Assembly (NCBI RefSeq): GCF_037975245.1
Contig: NC_092571.1
Location: forward strand, 12,469,917 to 12,533,916
DNA: 64,000 bases
DNA from: Apostichopus japonicus
Lineage: Eukaryota > Echinodermata > Holothuroidea > Aspidochirotida > Stichopodidae
Direction of reading: 5' to 3'
The notes beneath the pieces were generated by a model. The model ran no database searches. It was not told the origin of the DNA and saw only the letters and a program-made list of their open reading frames with translations. Shown here piece by piece: positions 13,110 to 23,559 of the stretch. Every line of letters begins with the position of its first letter. The first letter of the stretch is position 1. The position numbers and the translations under genes are program-made.

Positions 13110-13726
13110 CAGGGGCGTATCCAGGATTTTCTAACCCGGAAGGCGCCAATTACTATCTAAGCGGAGCGCCACCATCGGTTGGCGCGCAGCGTATAAGAAA
13201 ATTTCTGGTTTTGATACCCCCCCCAGATCACCGGAAATGACACTTCTCGGTCTTGAAATGACCAACCAGATGTCCACTTTTGCCGGAGAACCAAGAATTT
13301 CCCAATAAGTTTTTTTTTCCCCCATCCATAACCTTTTTGAAGATTGTCACCAGTCACACATCATGTTCGACCTCATCGCATCTCCTGTGGATCATTGCTT
13401 TTTGTAGGTGATTCTACGTCACGGCCCACAAGGTCTTGGTACTACGGGCGAAGGTCATTGAGTTTCGTAACTCATCGGGAAGCGATTAGAGGGGTGGGGC
13501 GTAGAGTTGTGGGCGCGCATTTTCATGCAGATGGGAACAATCTCAAGAAGTCATGGGTGCGTCCTTTTCTCCTTTTTCTCTCTTTCTTCTTTACCCTTCC
13601 TTCCTCTCCTTGCTCCTCTCCCTCCCCCCCCCTTTTTTTCCCGTTTTTCTTCCCTTTTTTTTGCTCTCCTCTTTTTCTTTCCCGGGGGGAGGGGCGCGCC
13701 CCAACACCCCCCTGGATACGCGCCTG
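13110..13726 (+). mobile_element. hAT-like non-autonomous element (composite)
   Basis: It starts caggggcgtatccaggattt and ends cctggatacgcgcctg; the two ends are inverted repeats of each other. The body carries the shared core (ctatctaagcggagcgccac, then ggttggcgcgcagcgtataa), a short CCCC run near 13220, and a pyrimidine-rich tract 13560-13680. Flanking 8-mers (attaatag, cttttgta) do not match, so no target duplication is visible. Homologous halves occur at 47633-47950 and about 49380-49579. Confidence 0.75.
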
Positions 13727-14049
13727 CTTTTGTACTTTTTTATAAACATATTTAAGGAATACGCTATACTTTCTTACTTCGTATGACAGATAATTGACAT
13801 TGTTACTGCAAATTAATTGTGATATTTGGTAGGATTTTCATAATTTCTTTCTTTACATTCAGTTTTGATCGCGATATTTGACATACGGCAAGGCAGTTTC
13901 ACGAAATTTAAACTATCAGCAAAGCAAACGAATAGGCGCGCGTAAATGCGCTTGTGTGTATCATCATTAAGTGTATACGAACGCACAGTATAAAGCCATG
14001 TTATTAAAAGCATGCGAGTGCCGGCGGGCGCGTGCTCTGGCTTCACATT

Positions 14050-14400
14050 TTTATATGTGTGTACGAAGAACAGACGTAATAATAATTGGTTATCAAATGA
14101 TGAGCTCTACAACGAAACCAACCAAACACCTTGGTCATCGATAGTCGCACATAGAAGATTGAGATTTTTCGGTCATGTAGCAAGACTCCAAGAGGACGCT
14201 CCAGCAAAGGTTGCTTTAAGAGAAGCACTGAGACATACTGCTAAACCAGTTGGAAGGCCCGTGACTACATTGTTTGGAAAAATAAAGTCGCAATTCAAGG
14301 ACATTAATATTGACAATTTCGAAGAAGCAATAAACCTTGCGCAAGATCGTGATACGTGGCGGAGGTTAATCACTGAGCATGTCGGATAGACGAGACTCAA
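14050..14400 (+). mobile_element. non-LTR retrotransposon 3' fragment (end of reverse-transcriptase ORF)
   Basis: A frame ending at 14389 contains RRLRFFGHVARLQEDAPAKV, then GRPVTTLFGKIKSQF and AQDRDTWRRL before the stop. The R(L)R(F/W)FGHV...GRP..T...DR..WR signature is typical of the C-terminal end of LINE polymerase ORFs. The element ends in a short (tac)n tail, ttactactactactaag. It is strongly 5'-truncated. Confidence 0.8.
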
Positions 14401-14509
14401 CTTACTACTACTACTAAGAACAGACGTTAGTATACTAAAGCATAGTAAGTTGACGACGAGCGCGTCCTAGTTATATTGTCATTCTGCCCGATACGTGCTA
14501 ATAAAAAGA

Positions 14510-14645
14510 ATAAAAATAAAGTCACAATTTAAGGACGTTAACATTAACAATTTCGAGGAAGCAATAAACCTTGCACAAGATCGCGATACATGGCGGAGGT
14601 TAATCACTGAGCATGTCGGATAGACGAGACTCGACTTACTACTAA
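14510..14645 (+). mobile_element. second, shorter 3' end of the same LINE family
   Basis: It repeats the last about 120 bases of the LINE at 14275-14400 (aataaagtcacaatttaagg ... gagcatgtcggatagacgag), again ending ttactacta. About 110 bp separate the two copies. Confidence 0.8.
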
Positions 14646-14761
14646 CTGTTGATTCGATCTTACGTCACTGAGAACTAACAACAGAGGGGATCAGTTTGTG
14701 CGTTCTAGGCTTTGGACCAATCAAGTGTTTCCAAAGTAAGGTTTCTACGTCACAGAGAACT

Positions 14762-16384
14762 TATCACTGCAGGGCCGTCTTAAGAGATCACCGGGCCCTG
14801 GGCCCGGCAATTGAGCGGGGCCCCTCAATCAAGTGAGTTCGAAAAAAAAGTTGGGTGAATAACTGACATCCCTGACATCCGCTCAACATAAACATGCCTG
14901 CATTTACCACCCCTCCCTATGCCGCGCATAAAGCATAAAACTTTAGCTGAATAACATACGTGATATATCTAAAAGCTGAAATACATTATAAAAGAGTAAT
15001 CTTCCAGTTGCCCTCCATCCCTTCCCTAACAATACTGGACTCACCATTTGTAACACCCTTGTGTTGAGTCTTTCAACTGAAAGGGGGGGGGTGTTGGCGG
15101 TTTAACACTATCTAACGCAACATAGTCGCCAAGAAAATGAAGTATTTTTAAGGGAGGGCCCGAGGAATATAAACTGATAGCATGCTCCTCATGGTGAAAG
15201 ATAATTGCACCTATAAGGTGAATTGAGTGTACTGTTAATGGTAGGAGACTGTGGCGTAGGAAGGTACTTCTGAGTGGGGGGGGGGCTGAAGACTGATGGG
15301 CGGCATGGGGGAGGGGGTGTCCCCCTCCCCTTTGGATTTTTTTGCATTTCCAGGTGGCCTCAGATGCAATTTGGTACAATATAGCACACTTCAACACCCA
15401 CTCCATTTTGTAAATAATTTTGCATTTTCACCTGGCCTTAGATGCAATTTGGTGCTCCAAATGAGATTTTTTTTCTCATTTGGAAATGAAAAAAGGGGTT
15501 TTCAGACTTGCGAAGCGGGGGGGGGGGGCGGAATGATACTTCCGCCCTTCCATATTTTCACTGGGGGCTGGCGCCCCCAGCCCCTGGCTCCTACGTCCTT
15601 GGTAGGAGAGACTAGCGTAGGTTCTTTTTTTTGACCAACTAGACCGGTTTCTGCTCTCAAACTTTATATGAGCTTCATCAGTTGTATAGCCTTTGAATAT
15701 TTTATATTCGGCCTGGGCGTCTCGTTCTCAAAATGCATCTATTTTCTGTGCACGAGCTTTTATGGACTCATAGTGCAGCTATAAGAGCATCTAAAAGAGC
15801 TTCGTGTGAATCTTGAGAGCCAGCTGATTCTTCGTTAGTACGAAACCTTGAGTTAACAAGTAAATCTTTGAGATTTTGGGCCATTTTGTAGGCTAGAATC
15901 GGTCCTTTTGGAAACAGTTTGAATAATTCTGCGTGTTGCGAGATTAAGTGCCAATATTTCAAAAGTGTTTTTTTTTTTCAAATGCGTGGTTTTGATATGG
16001 GGTGTATATAAGTGAGCTTGAACACAAGTGGTGGTTCCTTTTGTTTAGGTTTGGTAGTGAGGTATTGCCCACGGTTTTCAAATTTTCGTGGCTGAGGCAA
16101 TTTCCTCTTTCTTATAGTTACGGAGTAACAGTTTCTCTGTGTGAGCCTTCGGGGCATTGTATATTCCAGGGTTGCCAACTCAGATTCGAATATTTAATGT
16201 CAAACTCTCAAGTGTTTCACCAACTCTCGTCACAAGTATCGAGTTCAATCAGGCATTATGGTTTATTCAATAAGTTTTCCTCCCAGATTAAGACAGGGTT
16301 ACTACGGTTGCGGGGCCCCTGACATCGCGGGGCCCTGGGCCAGGGCCCAGTGGGCCCATGCGTTAAGACGGCCCTGTATCACTG
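14762..16384 (+). mobile_element. 1.6-kb hAT-like element with 8-bp target duplication
   Basis: The element proper is 14770-16376. Ends are CAGGGCCGTCTTAAG and its inverse (gttaagacggccctg). Both sides are flanked by tatcactg (14762-14769 and 16377-16384), a perfect 8-bp target-site duplication as expected for hAT transposons. No intact transposase frame was found, so it is non-autonomous. A second element (15249-15601) is nested inside. Confidence 0.92.
15241..15609 (+). mobile_element. 353-bp hAT-like element nested in the 1.6-kb element
   Basis: The element proper is 15249-15601, flanked by gtaggaga on both sides (15241-15248 and 15602-15609). Ends ctgtggcgtagga and tcctacgtccttg are imperfect inverted repeats. 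It holds G8-G10 runs and an internal duplication (tggcctcagatgcaatttgg and tggccttagatgcaatttgg). The nesting shows it inserted after the outer element. Confidence 0.85.
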
Positions 16385-16510
16385 TGCAACGAAATTGTAA
16401 GGATACATGTACAGTACAGTAAAAACACACATCATACTTACTGATACGTTTACTTATTGTGCACGTATAGCGAACTATCTGAAGAAAATATTTTACACGG
16501 TGATTATTAA

Positions 16511-16592
16511 ATGGCTGCTGGTGATGTTATTTTCATCGTTGCTTTCATATTAATTTGGATCTTTGGGATATTGCCTTGGAAAGGTCGAAAAG
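16511..16592 (+). CDS. first coding exon of the unrecognised gene: N-terminal membrane anchor
   Basis: ATG at 16511 opens 27 codons: a run of about 18 hydrophobic residues (VIFIVAFILIWIFGIL) followed by PWKGRK. The positive charges after the hydrophobic run suggest a signal anchor rather than a cleaved signal peptide. Donor gtaaga at 16593, phase 1. Confidence 0.55.
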
Positions 16593-19500
16593 GTAAGATC
16601 ATGTAGTTCATTTTCAAGACTGTTAGGCGCCGGATCTCCGAGGTGTGCTGGTTACAATATGGCCATAGGTGGCGAATTCCCTGTGTTCCTTAACGTTCTT
16701 GCGTTGCGTTGTACATGACATAGTACGAAATAAAAAAGATACCTTAAATCTTATACTAGTTAGAAATTACTTTTTAAAGTACAGTATATACAACCAGTTG
16801 GGATAATTTCCTAACGCTAATACCTCTCTAAACTGTTCTCAGATGTCGTGCTTCAAAGCACTGGTATTGACAGTACAAACAGTTCCTAACCTTGATATGA
16901 TAGAAACATGATATTGGTACTGCTCGTACTGACAATAGGAGTGCTCTGGGAAGCGGGATATGACACTATACAGTATAGAAAACAATTCCAAACTTGGTCG
17001 TATACTAGTAGCTAAATTAATGAATAATCCAGAATTACAAGGATAAAAGCTGCGCCTTTGGCTACGTTCAAAGTGTATTGTACTTTGAAGAAAACATGGT
17101 TGGATGATGTGTTTAGAATTGAATGTTGATTTCAATAAATAAAAACAAAAGGACACTGGAAAACATCAGGGCCACTATATACAAATCTTTCCGACCATGT
17201 GGTCAACTGGGTCTTGAAATCTTCTTGACTATAACACATGCATAAACATGGATGTATATGCTATATTTAAGTACAAACGTTTATATGTTTCAGGAACCCC
17301 TCGTCCAGGTAAACAAAATGCAAGGCAGCGGATAATGACGAGACGATCTAGCGATCGGGCTGTGAGACTGCAAACGATATCTTGATGAAATTGAGGCTCG
17401 AAAAAGTGCCCAACGTTTAAAGGCTGGGAGGAAGCAGAAATCACGATCGTTTTGCAAGAAATCTGGCCTTGATAAGAAACAGCTTGGAGAAAAGAAAGAT
17501 GCGCTAACATTGTCATTTTTGGAACTCCCCGTACAGGCAGTGGCGAAACTATGAGCCTGGGGCCCCCAGCTCCTGGCCCAAAGGGGCCCACTATCAGGAG
17601 GTCCAAGCAAGGGCGTCCGCAGAAATGTTCACAAGCGGGGGGGGGGGGGGGGATCAGTAGGTCATGTAGGTGTATCTCATTACTTGATACTATCTAAGTG
17701 GAGCGCCACCATCAGTTAACGCGGAGCGTATCACGATTTTTTTTTTTGGCCAAAAAATACTCCTAGATCGTCGGAAAAGACACTTCCCGGACGTTTCAAG
17801 TTGCATTTACACATCGGTTATTTTTAGATCTCATGTCTTTAGGATTTTGACTTTCAATAATTTCAGTAATGTATTATGGGTCCGTATGCAATGAACATAA
17901 CTAGAGAACTGTTGGTTGGGTGAATTTGGCCCTCAACACCACGTGTACGGTACGGGCGTGATAACGAATATAAAGTTAGCTGGTATAAGGTTTTGGTTGA
18001 TAAATAACAGTATAAAGTTTATGCTATTTAGTTATAATTTCACTCTTCCATATCTGTTAGTCTTATTGGTCAATACAAAAAATTACAGAATAGTTTAGAC
18101 AATATGTAATGTGTTTGTGCTTATTTGTTTGTATGTAGGCTATATGCGTTTTATGCGCTTTCCTCCGGATCCCTTCATGCATTTAACTATCAAACAGTTC
18201 ACTAATTTTAACCTAAGTGTATATTATTTTGAGACACAAAAGCTACTATTTCTTGTTCATATGACAGCTGCTGACTTGATGGTGTTAGCAGAAAATATTC
18301 ATAAAGTCATCGGGACCTCCAAGAATGACGAGACCATCGAAACAGATTCTACCACAGCGGTAGAGAAAACCACGAATGTTAACACTGACGCGGAGGTTGA
18401 GACAATTGCAGTTGCAGACATAGAAACCGAGTTGAAGTGGACTACCGAGGTTGAAACGACTACCAATAAAGTGGTTGACACCGAAACCGAGTTGAAGTGC
18501 ACTACCGAGGTTGAAACGACTACCAACGAAGAGGTTGACACCGAAACCGAGTCGAAGTGCGCTACCGAGGTTGAAACGACTACCAACGAAGAGGTTGACA
18601 CCGAAAGTGCGCTACCGAAGTTGAAACGGCTACCGACGAAGTGGTTGACACTGAAACCGAGTTGAAGTGCGCTACCGAGGTTGAAACGACTACCGACGAA
18701 GTGGTTGACACCGAAACCGGGTTGAAGTTCGCTACCAAAGTTGAAACGACTACCTACGAAGAGGTTGATACCGAATCCGAGTTCGAATCGGAGTTGAACT
18801 CCACCACCAAGGTTGAAGCGACTGCCAAAGATTGGGTGGAAGCCGACATCGTGGTTATATCAACCATGAAGGCTAAAACTCCTGCCGAAGAGGTCGGTAA
18901 CAACCCCGAGGTAAATCCCAGCGGATATTAAAGCCACTCCGGTGCTTCTTCATTCTGTTAATCGTGTCATATAAATATACAGATTTAATTACAAATTAAT
19001 CATTCAGTTCTAAGGATAGATGTTTACTCTATTGTTAGTACCATTTCATTAAATAAAAACATAGTCCTACGGTGGACAGTATCTCACCAATGGCTGTACT
19101 TCAACATCCGGAAGACTTATTTTTTAAAAGAATCATTGTCACGATGTTTACTTTAATCATTTAGATATTACATAATTATGTGCTTTATAACCCATTTTAA
19201 TTGCTTTAAAACAGGTACAAACACCTAAGAAAGGAGGTGGTACACGAAACCGAACATATTTCAAAAAGAAGACACCAGGAAATATTACAAATAAACAACA
19301 AAGGGACAAGAAAAATAAAGAAACAAGGAAAATTGGTCATCAACAGAAAGCCAGAACAACGAAATATCAGAAACAAAACGGCGAGAATTCTACACATCTC
19401 CTTACCAGGTAACGGTACAAGCAATGAACTCTCCTAGACCAAGGAGTATACTTTAAGAATATCCTATAGGTAGAAAACTCATCATATTCTTATCAAGTTT

Positions 19501-22500
19501 AGTTTTTAAATACCCAGTTGTTCAGTTTCCCTAAGGAAATATAAGTTTTTAAATGTTCTTTCTTAATCCAGAATCAATCACACAAACCTCGAAGATATCG
19601 AGTAGCAACGACACCAGCACTACCGACACAACTTCAATGGCAGGTTCAAGTATTTTACAAGAAAACTCTGAATAACACCAAGAAATTCAGACAAAACGTG
19701 GTGAGAGCTCTATCTGCTGACCATCTTGAGACCATCAACTTGACCGTTGCTCTCCCGCATCATGCAGACATCCAAAATACAGACGCCTCCAGCCAAGAAG
19801 CATTAAGATTTGCCACTGGAGAGCAATCAACTACATGCCATCAAACCAACAGCCCTACCAGAGCAGAAATGACTGCTGAAACAAACAAATCAGAAAATTA
19901 TAAAGTTTCGTCTCAGCGATTTGTTCATAACTCTGTGCGACAGGAAGTTAATATCAAGAAAATCATTAGAGATGGACGGAAACAAGGAGAATTGAAGAAA
20001 AGGGCATGCGAACAAAACGTCAGGGTACGTCAGACCGAAAATGTCATGTAGCTTCAAAGTTTGTCTGTAAGATCCATGAAACGGTTGTGCTTTTATTTTG
20101 TTTTGGTCGTTTTGGGGAGCATAGAGGTTGCCCATCCTGTGTGTGGGTGTGGGTGTAGGGAGAGAGAGACGTACTGGGGATAGGTGGAGCTATGGAGGAG
20201 TCGCTTGTAAATCATTTAAAGCCAAGACATAGCCAGAACCTCAGTTTCCGCTATCCCACTCCTCGTGGTTACAGAAATAATTGACGGGCTACATTCTCTT
20301 CGGACAAAATCCTGATCGTAAATGACTAAGCATTAGCTAGAATCATATATGTATCTTCCTATTAATGAGCTGATGTGTAAAATTGTTTTCCGTGCATGTT
20401 GATTGCAGAAAGTTGACGGAGATGTCGGTGAGGAAGAACGATTGTGCAATAAGATCGAAGACGAAATAAAGAAAGCACTGAAGATCTTTGAATCCAAAGA
20501 TAGCAATGTAACAGCCAATCAAAGCAAGAGAGAGAACACACACGTCACAATAGCAGCCAATCAAAGCAAAGAAAAGAAGTTTGGCGAAAAAAGAGAGGAA
20601 GCTGTTAATAAAAAGAGATCGAGACATCTTGCCAGAAGAAAGAAGCAAAAGGTGAGGATGGAATATATATATATGTAACAGTGGTAACCCTTATCGATGG
20701 ACTTGGCAAAAGGTGACGAGCGCCATCTATTTTACTTTACTACTTTTTATGAGAATCATTTGCTACAACAACAACTACTTTTTGTGAATGGTCTAATCAT
20801 CCTTTTTACGGAGCCATTCTTTTGCATGACAAGAACATATTATATTCAGGGTAAGCTTTCATTCGTGATTGTGTGTTAGGATTTAATTGCAGAGTGATGA
20901 AGAGTGTATTTGATTTCGAAATTGCTGTCAATTAAGTAACTTAAGTAACTTGCCTGTCACCGTAGATCGCCATTCACCACCGTGCTGTCCTAACGCACGT
21001 GTGTTGTGGGGCCTTGGCCTTGAAGTTATATCTTTGTAACAATGTGCACTACGTCGACCGTTATGTGTTTGCTAAGTTGTATACTATTAAGCTTATACTT
21101 ATCCCTTTCGTTATTATCATAATCAGTGATGGATGATCAAACTTTGTAATAACCATGTTTCCTGGAGATGGGTGAAGGTGTAAATTAGTATTAAAATGTA
21201 ATATCAGACCTGAGAGATCTATAATCTCCTTAGCAACCCAATTGTTAACATGAAGTTGGTCACATGACATGTCACCTGATATATTATTCTTTTTATTTCC
21301 TAAAGTGATTTGTTTTAATTCTTTTTGTTGAAGTAATTGAGATTGTTGGTTTCATTTAGTGCTTTGCTATGACCAAGGGCGGCGGAACCGGGGGGGCACA
21401 GGGGGCACTTGCCCCCCCACTTTTCCTCAGGTTAAAAATGTGCCCTTTTTCTACATAAAAATTGAGGTGTCTCAAGTTAGCAAGAGGCCAGGGAACCAGA
21501 ATGAACACTCGGGAAGGGCCGTTTCCGGCCATCTGAGGGGTTTGTAAAACCAAAAATTTTCTTGTACGCTCCGCGCCAACCGATGGTGGCGCTCCGCTCA
21601 GATAGTCGTGCATATAACTTTGCAAATCCTGGCTACGCCCCTGACTTTTAATGAATTTCTATGGGTCAAACTCAAAGCTATTTCGAATGGAAAAAATTGG
21701 ATAAGATATTAACAAGGAATAAACTCTAATTCGGAAGATTCCTACATTAGCAACTAGCATGATTTCACCTCATTTTGTCTCAAAAGAAAACTTGTTCCTT
21801 GTTTTCCAATTTGCACATTGGATATTGCAGTGCTAGTAAGCATATTTTCCTTGAGGGGGGGGGGGGGGGCATTGATGGAGTGATGTGTATAAGCAAATAA
21901 GATAATACAATAAGAGTTATAAAGGGTACTAAATATAAGGCTGCATCAGTCCAATCGAATTTCTGCAAAGTGCCCTTTGATGTCGGTGCCCCCCCAGATT
22001 AAAAGTGCTTCCGCCGCCCTTGGCTATGACCAACATCTGAGAACAATGAAACAATATTCAATTAAGTAAGAACAATACTCAATATTTATGACTCTTCGTC
22101 ACTCATGTATTGTTTCTCAGTGCACATTTAATTTACATTAATTATCCATGATAAGTAATTACCTTAATCTTGTATTTATGATCCATTTGTTTTGTCTTTG
22201 CAGGGTTTTATTTCTTATTGTTGTTTGTTGTCCACCGAATAAACACGATAGCAACATGAACCTGTGTTTTGGTCATTACATATATATATGTGCGTAATAC
22301 ATATGATGTTGGGTCGTTGATATTGCGGTGGCCTCCAAATTGGCTGAATAAACGAAATTTTGATTAAAATAGAGAGGAGAGAAAGGTAAGCTTCATAAAC
22401 GAGCCTGGTTTACCATAATATTAAACTAATCAGAAAGGAGTTTAAATTGGGTCTTCTCAATATATTTATTAGATGTTGCATCAAGCATTTTGTCAAATTA

Positions 22501-22796
22501 GTTATGCTTACATTTAGTTCATTTGGGAAATGTCGATTAATCATTCCAAGGCACATTAATTTGGATAACTTATGTTTATAGATTGTATCAGTAGGCAGTT
22601 GGCTGTGGGCCTTTAGACGAAATTTAATGGATTTATTTTGACAATGTGTTTTACTCACCAGGAAAGAAAGAGGGCAGCAAAGTCTTTAAAGGAGGCAGCA
22701 ACAACTGTAGACATTGATCAGCGCCCTCTATTTGTCACAGAACTACCCGAGGAAACAGAACCCTGTTTGCTTGGGGAAAATGTGAAGATATGTTAA
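16511..22796 (+). CDS. unrecognised multi-exon gene: membrane anchor + Thr/Glu repeat + Lys-rich exons
   Basis: Candidate gene; I recognise no family. Proposed exons: 16511-16592 (MAAGDVIFIVAFILIWIFGI then LPWKGRK, a hydrophobic anchor followed by a basic stop-transfer end); microexon 17294-17308 (TPRP); 18268-18910 (ADLMVLAENIHKVIG then a 20-residue Thr/Glu repeat); 19215-19408 (uncertain, phase mismatch); 19572-20024; 20409-20651; 22662-22796 (ends GENVKIC-stop). Exon 1, the microexon and the start of the repeat exon join in matching phases, as do the last three exons. The repeat exon carries a 10-bp deletion that breaks the frame at about 18605; restoring a 60-bp unit length would give phase 0 at 18910, which fits exon 19572. 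Exon 19215-19408 is 194 nt and fits only if skipped, alternative or damaged. Lys/Arg-rich later exons suggest a basic cytosolic or nucleic-acid-interacting tail. It could be a live gene with an assembly collapse, a polymorphic null, or a decaying gene. Confidence 0.5.
16845..17010. repeat. dispersed repeat with CTGTCAGTACGAGTGCT theme
   Basis: It contains aaagcactggtattgacagt and gtactgacaataggagtgct in inverted relation, similar to 29330-29460 and 29510-29600 (catactgtcagtacgagtgc). It is a diverged dispersed family within this intron. Confidence 0.55.
17294..17535 (+). pseudogene. Lys/Arg-rich exon-like block with a frame break
   Basis: After the acceptor at 17293 the phase-1 frame reads TPRPGKQNARQRIMTRRSSD and then stops at TGA near 17384. 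From about 17370 a second frame is open through EIEARKSAQRLKAGRKQKSR, then a GLDKKQLGEKKD stretch, to about 17535. The composition matches the Lys-rich exons downstream, so this may be one damaged exon, or intron sequence in which only 17294-17308 is spliced. A gaactccccgtacag near 17521 echoes gaacccctcgtccag at 17294. Confidence 0.35.
17536..17830 (+). mobile_element. hAT-like element fragments with the shared core
   Basis: ggcagtggcgaaactatgag at 17536 and caagggcgtccgcagaaatg at 17608 look like element starts. A run of 16 Gs precedes a core copy (ctatctaagtggagcgccac, gcggagcgtatcacga). No matching end or target duplication was found. Confidence 0.6.
18268..18910 (+). CDS. repeat exon: Thr/Glu-rich 20-residue tandem repeat with internal frameshift
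   Basis: Reads ADLMVLAENIHKVIGTSKND, then an acidic Thr-rich linker, then units like TEVETTTNEEVDTETELKCT. Units of exactly 60 bp start at 18421, 18481, 18541, 18651 and 18711; the unit at 18601 is only 50 bp. That deletion moves translation into a frame that stops at 18663-18665, while the original repeat sense continues in another frame to a gag|gtaaat donor at 18910. Repeats of this type are usually disordered; no function is inferred. Confidence 0.6.
18421..18840 (+). repeat. 60-bp coding minisatellite, 7 units, one 50-bp unit
   Basis: Consensus starts ccgaaaccgagttgaagtgc and continues gctaccgaggttgaaacgac, taccaacgaagaggttgaca. The unit 18601-18650 lacks the 10 bases ccgagttgaa. The last unit (from 18771) is diverged and slightly longer. 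Confidence 0.93.
19572..20024 (+). CDS. unrecognised gene, basic exon (151 codons)
   Basis: Acceptor ttaatccag, donor gtacgt, phase 0 at both ends. It opens NQSHKPRRYRVATTPALPTQ, continues through FYKKTLNNTKKFRQNVVRAL and SADHLETINLTVALPHH, and ends KKRACEQNVR. Mixed basic and polar composition, no known domain recognised. Confidence 0.5.
20409..20651 (+). CDS. unrecognised gene, Lys/Glu-rich exon (81 codons)
   Basis: Acceptor attgcag, donor gtgagg, phase 0 at both ends. Reads KVDGDVGEEERLCNKIEDEI, then a duplicated NVTANQSK/TIAANQSK motif, and ends KKRSRHLARRKKQK, a nuclear-localisation-like basic cluster. Charged helical, possibly coiled coil. Confidence 0.5.
21366..22030 (+). mobile_element. 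649-bp hAT-like element with 8-bp target duplication
   Basis: The element proper is 21374-22022 with ends CAAGGGCGGCGGAA and TTCCGCCGCCCTTG (perfect inverted repeats). gctatgac occurs on both sides (21366-21373 and 22023-22030). Inside, in reverse orientation, lies a copy of the shared core and an end-like tcctggctacgcccctg at about 21642, so a second element is nested. It sits in an intron of the unrecognised gene. Confidence 0.92.
22204..22243 (+). CDS. possible alternative terminal exon with AATAAA overlapping the stop
   Basis: Acceptor tttgcag at 22203. In phase 0 after the exon ending 20651 it reads GFISYCCLLSTE-stop; AATAAA at 22238-22243 overlaps the stop codon. It would give a shorter, uncharged C-terminus. 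Speculative without transcripts. Confidence 0.3.
22662..22796 (+). CDS. unrecognised gene, last coding exon
   Basis: Acceptor tcaccag. Phase 0 reads ERKRAAKSLKEAATTVDIDQ, RPLFVTELPEETEPCLLGEN, VKIC-stop. The Lys/Arg-rich start continues the basic character of the preceding exon. Confidence 0.5.
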   Translation, partial: ERKRAAKSLKEAATTVDIDQRPLFVTELPEETEPCLLGENVKIC

Positions 22797-23182
22797 AGGA
22801 AAGAAGAGAACGTGTTCAACATCTGTATAATTAGTCGAGGATAAAGGAACTTGTAAAGAAGAGCAAAACGCAGATCAAAAAAAAAAAAAAAAACCCCCGA
22901 GGAGAAGCCATCATTTCAGTGGGAGAAAAAACTACAACAATGGATTCAGATAACCACAATGTAAGAATACAGGCAGTACAATCAATTGTATTTAACGTCC
23001 GAAATAACTGAACATGATCTGTTGATAAGAGGGAAGGGGTGGGGGTGAAAGTTCTTAAACAGGTTAAAGAGTAGAAACAGCGGAAAGGTGTTTAAACACA
23101 TAAAACAAATATTTATATTCAGTTGTTTATTCCTTAGGATATCGCTAGAGTCGACAATCCATCTGCAAGTCAGACGTCTGGG

Positions 23183-23420
23183 GCTTGCTACCTTCGGTAA
23201 TTAGACACTAGTGTACAGTCAATACATACAGCTATGGTCAATACACACACGACAGTGTACAAGCGATGGACATCTCAGGTCCAGATAAAGATAACAAGGT
23301 ATCACGTTGCATTACTGTCTGCACTTTGTAGCGATAAGCAGAAAACTTCACTTGCAAATAACGGAAAGTTAACTTTTCAGAGCGCGGCACGCGGTTTGGG
23401 GCGAGTCTTCAATGCCTTTT
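23183..23420 (+). mobile_element. MITE copy 2 (left end missing)
   Basis: Matches 7790-8040 from gcttgctaccttcggtaatt through tttggggcgagtcttcaatg. The left inverted repeat is absent; the right end runs into a T8 tract. Confidence 0.85.
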
Positions 23421-23479
23421 TTTTAAGACTTTTCATAAAACTTCCCGATACGAATGCCTAATTGTAATACTAAGTAACG

Positions 23480-23555
23480 GACAAAGTATACTTCCGCCCC
23501 CGTGTTTTCAGGTGTCGCCCCCCCCAGACCCCCGCTTCCTACGCCCTTGGATGAA
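23480..23555 (+). mobile_element. hAT-like 3' end remnant
   Basis: Ends cttcctacgcccttgg after a C8 run, like the ends of the elements at 15249 and 48311. No left end was found. Confidence 0.4.
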
Positions 23556-23559
23556 GGTA

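Noticed and set aside
13344-13786. Overlapping Ser/Phe/Leu/Pro-rich open frames
   Set aside because: They read through the pyrimidine-rich tract of a hAT-like element. No conserved motif, and the same tract occurs in another copy at 49380-49560 with different frames.
18299-18601. 100-codon Ser/Val-rich open frame on the - strand
   Set aside because: Antisense shadow of the 60-bp coding minisatellite; it has no stops because the repeat period is a multiple of three.
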